Below are positions 55,203 to 64,000 of a stretch of DNA of 64,000 nucleotides, in pieces. The stretch lies in assembly GCA_023512835.1 (NCBI GenBank), contig CM042084.1:47973609-48037608 (forward strand), given 5' to 3'. Source of the stretch: Taxillus chinensis (lineage: Eukaryota; Streptophyta; Magnoliopsida; Santalales; Loranthaceae). The notes under the pieces are model-generated. The model saw only the letters and a program-made list of their open reading frames with translations. It did no database searches and was not told the origin of the DNA. The translations under genes and the position numbers were made by a program. The stretch's first letter is position 1; each line of letters starts with the position of its first letter.

Positions 55203-56850
55203 GCATCACAATGTCAATGAAAACGTAGTATGCGAAAGCGAAACGAGATGCCAAAGGTTTGACCAAAGTCCAAACTGGGAGCAGCCCGTGTTTGAAGCTG
55301 ATGAGAATGAGATAGAAGAGACACCTGAGCTACCAGGGGAGATTATACGCCTATTGGAAAGGGAAGACCGTTTATCCGTTCCAAGTGAAGACCCAGTAGA
55401 AACAGTGAATTTGGGGACGACAGCCGAACCAAAAGAATTGAGGGTGGGGTCTTTGATAGCTACCAACATCAGGAGGAAGTTAATCGAGCTGTTAAGAAGC
55501 TACATCGACATTTTTGCATGGTCATACCAAGATATGCCCGGATTAGACACAGATATAGTGCAACATCACATACCCGTGAAGCCAGAGTGCAAGCCAGTCT
55601 GACAGAGAAAAATGCGAAGAATGAGGCCAGAGATGATACTAAAGATTAAAGAAGAAGTCAAAAAGCAATGGGATGCGGGTTTCCTAAGTGTCTCCCACTA
55701 TCCAGAATGGGTCGCTAATGTTGTACCAGTACCAAAGAAAGGAGGCAAAGTACGCATGTGTGTCGACTATAGAGATCCGAATTGGGCCGGTCCGAAAGAC
55801 AACTTCCCGCTTCCTCATATTGATACCTTAGTGGATAATACAGCAAAACATGCCCTATTCTCCTTCATGGATGGTTTCTCGGGCTATAATCAAATTCGTA
55901 TGGCCCCCGAACACAAAGAGAGGACCACATTCACGACACTTTGGGGCACCTTTTGCTATAACGTGATGCCTTTTGGCCTGAGGAATGCGGGGGCAACCTA
56001 TCGGCGAGCCATGGTGACCCTATTCCACGACATGATGCACAAAGAAGTCGAGGTATATGTGGACGACATGATAGCCAAATCTCGAAGCACTGAAGATCAT
56101 ATCGAAGTACTCCGCAAGCTCTTCAACAGGCTACGGAAATATCAACTGAAATTGAACCCCGAAAAGTGCACTTTCGGAGCCATGTCGGGAAAAACTGTTG
56201 GGTTTCATTGTGAGCCAAAAAGGAGTGGAAATTGATCCAGATAAAGTTCGAGCTATCCAAGAGATGCCGCCACCACGGACCATCAAGGAGGTTAGAGGAT
56301 TCCTAGGGCGACTGAATTATATTGCCCGATTTATTTCCCAGCTGACAACCACATGTGAACCCATTTTCAAGACTTTACGAAAGAACAACCCAGAAATTTG
56401 GAATGACAAATGTCAAGAAGCTTTTGACAAGATCAAACAATATCTGTCTAATCCACCCATTTTGATCCCACTAGTACCGGATAGACCTCTAATCTTATAC
56501 TTGACCGTTCAGGAGTCAGCGATGGGTTGTGTCTTGGGGCAACATGATTCTACAGGCAGGAAGGAGCAGGCCATTTATTACCTCAGCAAGAAGTTCACCA
56601 TCAATGAAGAAAACTACACGCCCTTGGAGAAGACGTGCTGTGCTCTTGTCTGGATAACGAGAAGATTGAGGCAATACACTCTTTATCATACTACATGGCT
56701 GATTTCAAGGCATGATCCGCTCAAATATCTCTTGGAAAAACCATCCATTTCTGGAAGAATCGCCAAATGGCGATTGATCCTATCGAGTACGATATCATCT
56801 ACGTACCTCAAAAAGCCATAAAAGGAAGTGCGATAGCCGACTATCCCGCA
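55203..56850 (+). pseudogene. pol: Ogre B reverse transcriptase and first RNase H
   Basis: Exon 2 reads HHNVNENVVCESE and the acidic linker to a TGA at 55600-55602, then in the same frame the RT (VPVPKKGGKVRMCVDYRD, FSFMDGFSGYNQI and YVDD at 56055-56066). One inserted A near 56192 shifts the frame. The rest of RT and RNase H continues at 56198-56821 ([26 protein letters not shown]). As in copy A, the first RNase H lacks the typical catalytic Asp. Confidence 0.9.
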
Positions 56851-56943
56851 GATAGAGCGCTGGAAGACTTTGAGCCCATGACTATTGGCTTCCCAGGATG
56901 AGCACATTAACATCATTTCGGCCAAGTATCGGACATATGGACG

Positions 56944-58654
56944 ATGTGGTTCGATGGAGCCTCTAGTCTCTTAGGTCATGGTGTTGGGGCCATCCTGATA
57001 TCCCCAAAAGGCGAACATTTCCCCATGGCGGCAAAGCTAACCTTCCCTTGTACAAACAATGTGGCAGAGTATGAGGCTTGTGTGATGGGACTTCAAGAAG
57101 CTATTCACAAAGGAATCAAAATATTACGAGTGTTTGGCGATTCGGCACTCATCATTTTTCAAGTAAGGGGTGAATGGGAGACTCGAAACCATAAATTAAT
57201 CCCATATCGGAAGCACGTTGCAGAGTTAGCCGAGCAATTCGAAGACATCACATTTGAGCACATGCCCAGGGAATGCAACCAGCTCCCTGACGCGCTGGCA
57301 ACTCTAGCCTCCCTCCTTCGACTAGACACAAAGTTGGAAGTTCAGTCTTTCGACATCCGTATACAAGATACTCCTGCACATTGCATGGCCATTGAAGGAC
57401 ACACTGAAGAAAAACCTTGGTTTGAGGACGTCAAACAATATTTGCTTAAGCAAGAATACCCAGCAGAGGCCACTGAATCTGATAAAAGAAATATCCGAAG
57501 GTCTGCATCCAACTATTATTTCGATGGCTCAATTCTGTATAAGAGAAACCACGACATGGTGCTATTGCGGTGTGTGGCAAAAGAAGAATCAACGCAAATC
57601 ATGAAAGAAGTGCACGAAGGGGAATGTGGCTCACATGCAAACGGACATGCATTAACAAGACAAATCATGCGAATGGGCTACTATTGGGTCACCATAGAAA
57701 AAGATTGCATTGAATATGTGCGCACATGCCTCAAGTGTCAAATTTACGGCGACAAGATTCAAGTACCGCCGTCTAAACTACACGTGATGGTCTCCCCGTG
57801 GCCGTTCTCACTCTGAGGCATTGACGTTATTGGACCAATATCCCCAAAAGCGTCTAATGGTCATCGTTTCATTTTAGTAGCCATTGATTACTTCACCAAG
57901 TGGGTAGAAGCAGCATCATACGCTAACGTCACACAGGCTGTGGTACTTCGATTTATACGGAACAACATCATATGCCGATATGGTCTTCCCGAGCAGATCA
58001 TAACGGACAATGCTGCCAATTTGAACAGCCGGATGATAGGGAGGTTGTGCGAAACATACAAAATTCAACACCGCAACTTGACCCCTTATCGCCCAAAGAT
58101 GAATGGAGCAGTCGAGGCAGCCAACAAGAACATCAAGAACATTATCAGAAAGATAACCGAAACGTACAAAGATTGGCATGAGAAGCTACCTTACGCTTTG
58201 CACGCCTATCGTACCTCAGTACGTACATCAACTGGGGCAACTCCATTTTCTTTGGTCTATGGCATGGAAGCAGTTCTACCGGTCGAAGTGGAGATACCTT
58301 CCCTCCGAGTACTTAAGGATACTCAGCTCGAAGAAGTAGAATGGGTCCAAAGTCGTTATGAGCAGTTGAATTTAATTGAAGGCAAGCGCCTGGCGGCGAG
58401 TTTGCGAGAGGACAGCAGTATCAACGAGAGAATGATGAACAATTACAATAAAAAGGTTTCAAGGGGGTGATCTTGTCCTCAAGAAGATCTTGCCAATCCA
58501 GCATGACCATCGAGGCAAGTGGACTCCCAATTATGAAGGCCCATATGTTGTGAAAAAAACATTCTCAGGAGGCGCATTGATCCTTGCCAAAATGGACGGA
58601 GATGAGCTTCCTAATCCAGTGAATAGTGACGCCGTCAAAAAGTTTTATGCTTAA
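56944..58654 (+). pseudogene. pol: Ogre B archaeal-type RNase H plus integrase
   Basis: MWFDGASSLLGHGVGAIL at 56944 starts the second RNase H, with NNVAEYEA and VFGDSALI. Integrase begins at about 57400, with the HEGECGSHANGH and CLKC zinc module. A TGA at 57814-57816 (TGG in copy A) breaks it between the zinc module and the core. The core (ITDNAANLNSRM, VEAANKNIKN) is intact. A deletion near 58457 shifts the C-terminal end, which finishes at the TAA at 58652-58654. Confidence 0.9.
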
Positions 58655-58693
58655 CCCTCATGTCTCCCAACAAGATTCTCATTCCTGTAATGA

Positions 58694-58815
58694 GCGGACT
58701 CGGTGAAAACCCGAAAGGGCACCAAGGGTAAAATACAAAGCTCCAACAAAAGACAAAAAGAAAACAAAGGCGGACTTGGTGAAAACCCGAAAGGGCACCA
58801 AGGGTAAAATACAAA
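58694..58815 (+). repeat. Duplicated hairpin unit in the Ogre B 3' region
   Basis: The same pair as in copy A: 58699-58726 and 58775-58802, both with a CCC-GAAA-GGG inner stem and a CACCAAG outer arm. The first has CTCGGTG instead of CTTGGTG, which leaves one mismatch in the outer stem. Confidence 0.75.
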
Positions 58816-59865
58816 GCCAACAATAAATCTTGAAGGGTGAAATTAGTTCAGTCAGAAACTGAAAGGATCAGGACCACAACAAATAGGGTCCGTTGCAAGC
58901 AGTAGAGACAACATCATCCAAAAAACAGCGATTGCAAACAGTGGAAGACTTGGTCAAACCTGCGGCACACTCGAATCAAATTTGTACATTATGCTTTTAA
59001 AGACTTGCGATTCTATTTATCAGATTATGACAATAGGACACTTTTTATGATATAAATATGTTTTGTGGAATTAAACCAGCAAGAATCTTTTTATCTCTTT
59101 AATCATGTTACATCGTCTTCATTTCACATTTGAGTAGAACATCTTAAATCCCCAGTAAGCTCTTCTAGCATTGCCTTATGAGTAGGGCCAAGCTCAAAAT
59201 CCCCAAACAACTTAAAGCCCCCAACTCGGAGTACTCATATCTCCACGGGCTATCACTATCCCCAGAGAAGCCGTCAAATGAATCTCCTCAATGTGGCGAA
59301 GCGAAATTTAACAGACCCTTCATGCACAACAGGGAGTTCCCCAGCAAAGACAGGACGGACTTTCCATCCAAAGAGAATGTTGTTCCCCAACAAGTTGAAT
59401 ATTAGCCAACCTCTCCAACAACAGCCAAACCCTCAGTGATACATCACGTGGCATTCAATGCATACATGACATGGCATCACATTGCATCATATTTCACCAC
59501 AAGTTGAGGTTTATGCATCCCCGCATACAGCACATTGCATTCCATGCATCATTAGCATACATTCAACATACTCGTAATTGCAGGAATGTTGCTGCCTCCT
59601 GGAGATCCTAGGAGCTCATATTCGGCAAACTTCTCTTCAGGCTATCCTAGCTTTCTTTAACTGTACAACTCTTTCCTTGCAATTTCCCCAAAGTTTAAAC
59701 GCATCCTTTTGGCACTCGACAACATTTTCCCATTTTGGGTCACCTCGTAGAGCGATCTCCTTGAGTGAACTCGTAGAGGGAGCTTAAATTGGGTTACTTC
59801 CCAAACTCACCAATTCCTTCAAGCATTTCCCCAAATACCATTTGGTGTCTCCAACAAGTCTTCCC
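58816..59865 (+). other. Ogre B 3' untranslated region, no gene seen
   Basis: Homologous to 7758-8802 of copy A with scattered indels. No conserved open frame is seen. Confidence 0.65.
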
Positions 59866-60658
59866 AATTCAAGCCTATCGTTGCTGTGGGCTATTTATTT
59901 TCAGTTCAAGCCTATCGTTGCAGTGGGCTACCATTTTTCAATTCAAGCCTATCGTTGCTGTGGGCTATCCGTTTTCAATTCAAGCCTATCGTTGCTGTGG
60001 GCTTTCCATTTTCAATTCAAGCCTATCGTTGCTATGGGCTGTCCATTTGCAATTCGAGCCTATCGTTGCTGTGGGCTTTTCCGTTTTCACTTTAAGCCCA
60101 TCGTTGCTGTGGGCTTTCCATTTTCAATTCAAGCCTATCGTTGCAGTGGGCCTTTCATTTTTCCGTTTAAGCCTATCGTTGCTGTGGGCTTTCCCATTTT
60201 CACTTTAAGCCTATCGTTGTTGTGGGCTTTCCATTTTCATTTCAAGCCTATCGTTGCAGTGGGCCTTTCATTTTTCCGTTTAAGCCTATCGTTGCTGTGC
60301 GCTTTTCCATTTTCACTTTAAGCCTATCGTTGTTGTGGGCTTTCCCGTTTTCACTTTAAGCCTATCGTTGTTGTGGGCTATCCATTTTCAGTTCAAGCCT
60401 ATCGTTGCTGTGGGCTATCCGTTTTCAATACAAGCCCATCGTTGTTGTGGGCCTTTTTCCATTTTTAATTCGAGCCTATCGTTGCTGTGGGCATTTCAGT
60501 TTTCAATTCAAGCCCATCATTGTTGTGGGCCTTTTTCCATTTTTCAATTCGAGCCTATCGTTGCTGTGGGCCTTTCAACTTTTAGTTCACGCCCATCATC
60601 GTTGTGGGCCTTTTCTCTTTTTCAGTTCAAGCCTGTCATTGTTGTAGGCTTTCAATCT
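59866..60658 (+). repeat. 37-bp tandem array in the Ogre B 3' UTR
   Basis: About 20 units with the same core (AAGCCTATCGTTGCTGTGGG) as copy A. It is longer than in copy A by about 180 bp and has a different arrangement of variant units. Confidence 0.9.
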
Positions 60659-60849
60659 CTGGTATCAAGCGGCCTTAGATGCCTCATCAAGGTATTATCC
60701 AAGCACACCGGCCTGTGAAGCCCCTTTTCCCTCTCGAGGACAAACCCAACCATCGCACTTCTTCCTCTAGGTAAGTCAGGTAAGTGCTCCAACCCGTCCA
60801 AAATGACTCCCTTTTATCTTTGTACGCTGTTTGTATACAAACAGTGCAC

Positions 60850-60861
60850 AAAGAGGGGCAG
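60850..60861 (+). other. Polypurine tract of Ogre B
   Basis: AAAGAGGGGCAG one base before the LTR start at 60863. Confidence 0.85.
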
Positions 60862-60862
60862 C

Positions 60863-62135
60863 TGTAGGACCCTATTTTGTCCGGGTTGGACATACTAACC
60901 CCATTTGATATACCTTTCTACCCATGCCATATACCTTATTGAACAGGTCCACAATGATCCCATACTTCCAAGGAATGGTCTACCTCAATCTGCATGGGAT
61001 GGATACAATTGACACGGATGGGGGAGTTCAAAATTAATGACTTTTGCTACAAGTCCTTGAAGCGCCCCAAGACCAACACCAGGTGATGGAGGATGAAAAT
61101 TGGAGACCAACGCACTTGACCGAGCTCAAATCGGACTTAAAATGAAGAAGTTATGGCAAAAACAACTCTCGTTGGAAAAAGTCAAACTTGCCAAAAGACG
61201 GTTAATGCCCCTGGTCAAACTGCCCGCAAAAGTGATCATGCGAAACTCTTCAAAATGCCTATGTAGGCGAATACGGATCTCCCCAAACAATTCCCCGAAG
61301 GTTACCCATTTTTGCATTTTTGGTGGGGGTAAAAAGGTAATTAAAAAAAGGGTTGACCATTGACCGTTGACCTGCCGACACTTCGACCCATTGACCCTGA
61401 AGCTCGAAGCCCCGAAGCCTCAAAGCCCCGAAGCCTCGAAGCCTCGAAGCCCCGAAGCCCCGAAGCCTCGAAGCCCCGAAGCTCGAAGCCCCGAAGCCCC
61501 GAAGCCTCGAAGCATCGAAACCTCGGAGCCTCGAAGCCTCGGAGCCCCGTTGACCTGCTGATTTCTGACCTTCGACACTTCCACCCTCGAAGCCTCGCTG
61601 CCGACACTCCGACCTTCGACCCACGGTACCCGTACGCCTTTCACCTTCGACCCTCGAAGCCTCGCTGCCGACACTTCGACCCGCGACTTTCGAACCTTGA
61701 CCTACGACCCTCGGACCCTCGAAGCCTGTCAACCTCCGACCTTCGACCCTTCAACCCGTTGACCGTTGACCTTCGACCTGCCGACACTCCGACCTTCGAA
61801 CCTTGACCTGCAATACCAGTAAGTTTTTGGCCCGTTGATCGTTGACCTTCGACCTGCCGACACTTCGACCCGTTGACCGTTGACTTTTGCCCCACTAAAA
61901 TTCGACCCACTGAAGCTTCGACCCTGCCGACACTTCGACCCTGCCGACGCTTCGACCTGCCGACACTTCGAACCTCCGACCTTGTTTTTTGCCTTCGCTG
62001 ATTTTTCTCGCTGACTTTCTCGCTGGCTTTTCGCGTCGGCTTTGTCTCACGGGTTTCCTTTTTTCTCTCGCTGGTCATTCACGAGACCCGTCTTCTACGC
62101 TATAAAAATTAATTCGGCAACAACCCTATCACCAA
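60863..62135 (+). repeat. Ogre B 3' LTR, first 1273 bp
   Basis: It matches 46057 onward to about 62132, including W-boxes and the CGAAGCC array (about 61400-61550), then stops at the CACTA terminus. The rest is expected beyond the transposon outside the window. Confidence 0.92.
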
Positions 62136-62161
62136 CACTACAAGAATCGCCTTTCTAAGAC

Positions 62162-62195
62162 AAAAAGTGTAACGTAGGATACCGTAACACTTTTT
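62162..62195 (+). repeat. Subterminal inverted repeat of the CACTA element
   Basis: AAAAAGTGT (62162-62170) and ACACTTTTT (62187-62195) form a 9-bp perfect inverted repeat around a 16-bp loop, 26 bp inside the terminus. Confidence 0.7.
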
Positions 62196-62848
62196 GGGGT
62201 GTTAGGTGCTCATGAAAAGTCCTCCATCTTCTAACACTTTTTGGTTATAATTTTTATTACAAAAATCATACAATAACACATATGTTGTCTTATAAAACAT
62301 TTCAGTTAAAGTTTTTCTTAAGCTTACCATAGAACTCTCAAAACACTTTTATTGGTTACAATTAGTGTTGTTAAAAATCATACAAATGACATTTTTTGGT
62401 TACAAAAAGTGACCGACATACCATAAGCCAAGCAAACCTAACACACCAAAAAGGCTTATGATATATGACACAAAAATATGACAAACCTTCTAAAACGCAC
62501 AATATTTATTACAATTCATAAATACCATACAACAAAAACTACTAGTATTTAAAGAAACAAACCATCAAAAATATTATTAATATATTTCTACATTGAGAAA
62601 TAAATTTTAAAGGTACAATCCAAAAAACCAAAATGTTCAAAATATTTTACATACTAAAATAAAATAAAAATATCTTAAAACAAAACCCCTAATGCCTTCA
62701 TTCCAGCCAAAAAAATGCAAGCACTCCACCATTCAAAAAAACCCAATAATATCACCAAAAATACATTTAAAAAGATACATAACATAAGAAAATCAACAAC
62801 TTGTCAAGAGGAGCAAAAAAATATAACTCTATGATGTCAACAAGGATA

Positions 62849-62921
62849 GGGGGGGGGGGGGGGGGGGGGGGGGGAGGGAAAAAGGGGAGGGGCAAAAAAA
62901 AAATAAAAAAAAAAAAAAAAA
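62849..62921 (+). repeat. Poly-G then poly-A low-complexity tract
   Basis: A run of 26 G (62849-62874) is followed by AGGG, AAAAAGGGGAGGGG and then long A-runs. It could be a real quadruplex-forming tract or a sequencing or assembly artefact. Confidence 0.8.
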
Positions 62922-64000
62922 ATTATTTTTTCAAGTCCACATATTTTATAATATTTTAAATTGAATATATTATTAATTGTAAACTATGAAATAAAACTAC
63001 GGTGCTCTTAAATTAAAGAATTATAAACAAGAGCAAAAAGATAGTAACAAAAATGATTAACTCACACACTATACAATAAAGACACCAAGAACAATTTCAA
63101 GGCAAACTTGAAACTTTGATTTATTTAGATTTCATTAGTAGTAGAATGACTTCATTCTATAACATATAAAGATATTATAGTATATTTATTATAACAAAAT
63201 AAATCTAACAAACATAATTTACATGAAAGGTATAATATGAGGCAAGGATGGAGAAGGAATTTTTAATTTCAGGTCATCATTTCACCGAAAGGCAAACACA
63301 ACGCATGGGTAGAGGATAAGAAAGGTGCTCCTTTCCCATGAAAGGGTCTATCTAAGACTCGCTATAATGAAGGGCTAAATTGTTTACAATAAGTTAAACA
63401 GAGAATTGCAAATACCAAAATAGATAACAAAATTAACTAGATTGTTTAATTTTTGAAAACACTTTAAGAAGCATGCGTAACAATACCTTTATGCCCAAAT
63501 TCTAGTAAAACTACTTTAGAGAGGATTTCCTCATATCTCCCATCTTGCATCCCAAATTTAGCAACTCTTTTGTCACTTTGTACCTGATTTTATTTGTGGA
63601 GGTGGAAATTTTAAATAAAGTCAAAACAATAATAAACAATGGGTGTGCCAATGAATTTCCATTTCCAGAATTTACCCGCTATTATCTTTATCAAAAATTT
63701 GGAAGGCAGTGTAGAGATGCTCTTCTCTATCTATTCCGTTCATGTGTATGGTGCATTGATGATCTCATTGTAATCTATGGTCCCATTGCCATCTGCATCA
63801 TCTATATAAGTTTTCCCAAAAAAAGAAAGAAAGAAAGAAGTTTCATCACTAAAACAAACTTTTTGATGCAAATTAGTAATTGCTTGCAGAAATAAATAAA
63901 GCCTTACGCTTCCATCAATTATTCAACTTCTTGAAGCATAAGCTTGCAAGGCATGTTGTGCGCTGAGAAATAAGAGACGCCTCATTTTGGTGGTTCAGGC
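62922..64000. other. AT-rich interior of the CACTA end, no gene recognised
   Basis: About 1.1 kb of AT-rich DNA. One open frame (63545-63895, + strand, 116 codons) exists but has no recognisable domain and no homologue in the window. I do not call it a gene. Confidence 0.55.

Larger units (their letters stand above)
46057..62135 (+). mobile_element. Ogre/Tat-type retrotransposon, copy B (3' LTR truncated by CACTA)
   Basis: This copy has a full 5' LTR (3137 bp), a PBS of the Ogre type, ORF1, gag, protease/G-patch, an intron, RT/RNase H, archaeal-type RNase H, integrase, a hairpin pair, a 37-bp array, a polypurine tract and 1273 bp of 3' LTR. It is highly similar to copy A, which lets breaks be placed in each. 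Over the first about 525 LTR bases I count eight differences (about 1.5 percent). Frameshifts and stops differ from those of copy A, so both decayed independently. Confidence 0.94.
62136..64000 (+). mobile_element. CACTA (En/Spm-type) DNA transposon, one end
   Basis: CACTACAAGAA at 62136-62146 is the canonical CACTA terminus, placed exactly where the Ogre LTR breaks off. CAA (62133-62135) would be the 3-bp target duplication. Copies of ACACTTTTTGG in both orientations (62162-62200, about 62238, about 62385) are typical subterminal repeats that bind transposase. The AT-rich interior shows no transposase motif within the window, so this may be a non-autonomous or just the non-coding end. The other terminus is outside the window. 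Confidence 0.78.

Noticed and set aside
63545..63895. 116-codon open frame in the CACTA end
   Set aside because: No recognisable domain, AT-rich context and no second copy to compare; insufficient to call a gene.
1..64000. Host protein-coding, tRNA or rRNA genes
   Set aside because: Every long frame was assigned to a transposable element or a repeat; the tRNA-like strings seen are primer-binding sites of 13-16 bp only.

Overview
The window is eukaryotic nuclear DNA from a flowering plant. It consists almost entirely of nested transposable elements. I found no convincing host gene, rRNA, tRNA or CRISPR array. The lineages present are Ogre/Tat and Tekay-like chromovirus Ty3-gypsy, SIRE-like Ty1-copia and a CACTA end. 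This is typical of intergenic heterochromatin in a large plant genome; the species cannot be fixed from the sequence.

Layout. The outermost element is a SIRE-type copia element (copia 2, + strand), seen only in pieces at 34335-36529 and 45414-45804. Chromovirus 1 is inserted in its gag; its right part is 12570-17140 plus 32114-34334. Chromovirus 1 is broken twice. Ogre copy A (1-12569, 5' end outside the window) lies in its gag. A complete 15-kb SIRE-like copia element (copia 1, minus strand, 17141-32108, TSD TCATC) lies in its 3' LTR. Copia 1 is itself split by a chromovirus-type solo LTR (28384-30588). Complete chromovirus 2 (36530-45413, TSD ATATG) sits in copia 2 between the GAG-pre-integrase region and the integrase core. 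Copia 2 integrase stops at 45804 at an inverted Ogre-family LTR end (45805-46056). Ogre copy B (46057 onwards) abuts that LTR end, and the 3' LTR of Ogre B is cut at 62135 by the terminus of a CACTA transposon that runs off the window.

How the genes work together. The Ogre elements encode ORF1, gag, an aspartic protease followed by a G-patch, a 181-bp intron, RT with a degenerate RNase H, a second archaeal-type RNase H, and integrase. Their 3' regions hold a duplicated hairpin and a 37-bp tandem array. The chromoviruses carry gag with two zinc knuckles, protease, RT, RNase H, integrase and a chromodomain-like tail. Copia 1 carries gag, protease, integrase, RT and RNase H. Downstream of pol it also carries an extra reading region whose C-terminal part looks like a Ulp1 (C48) cysteine protease. 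All coding regions are damaged. Nearly every premature stop that can be compared with a second copy in the window is a C-to-T or G-to-A change, as expected of methylated, silenced repeats.

Relative ages from hand-counted LTR differences are: chromovirus 2 about 4-5 percent, Ogre B about 1.5 percent (partial), copia 1 about 0.8 percent. The most unusual items are the Ulp1-like region in copia 1, the duplicated GNRA-capped hairpins of Ogre, a stem-loop shared by three chromovirus-type LTRs, and the repeat arrays inside LTRs and 3' UTRs.
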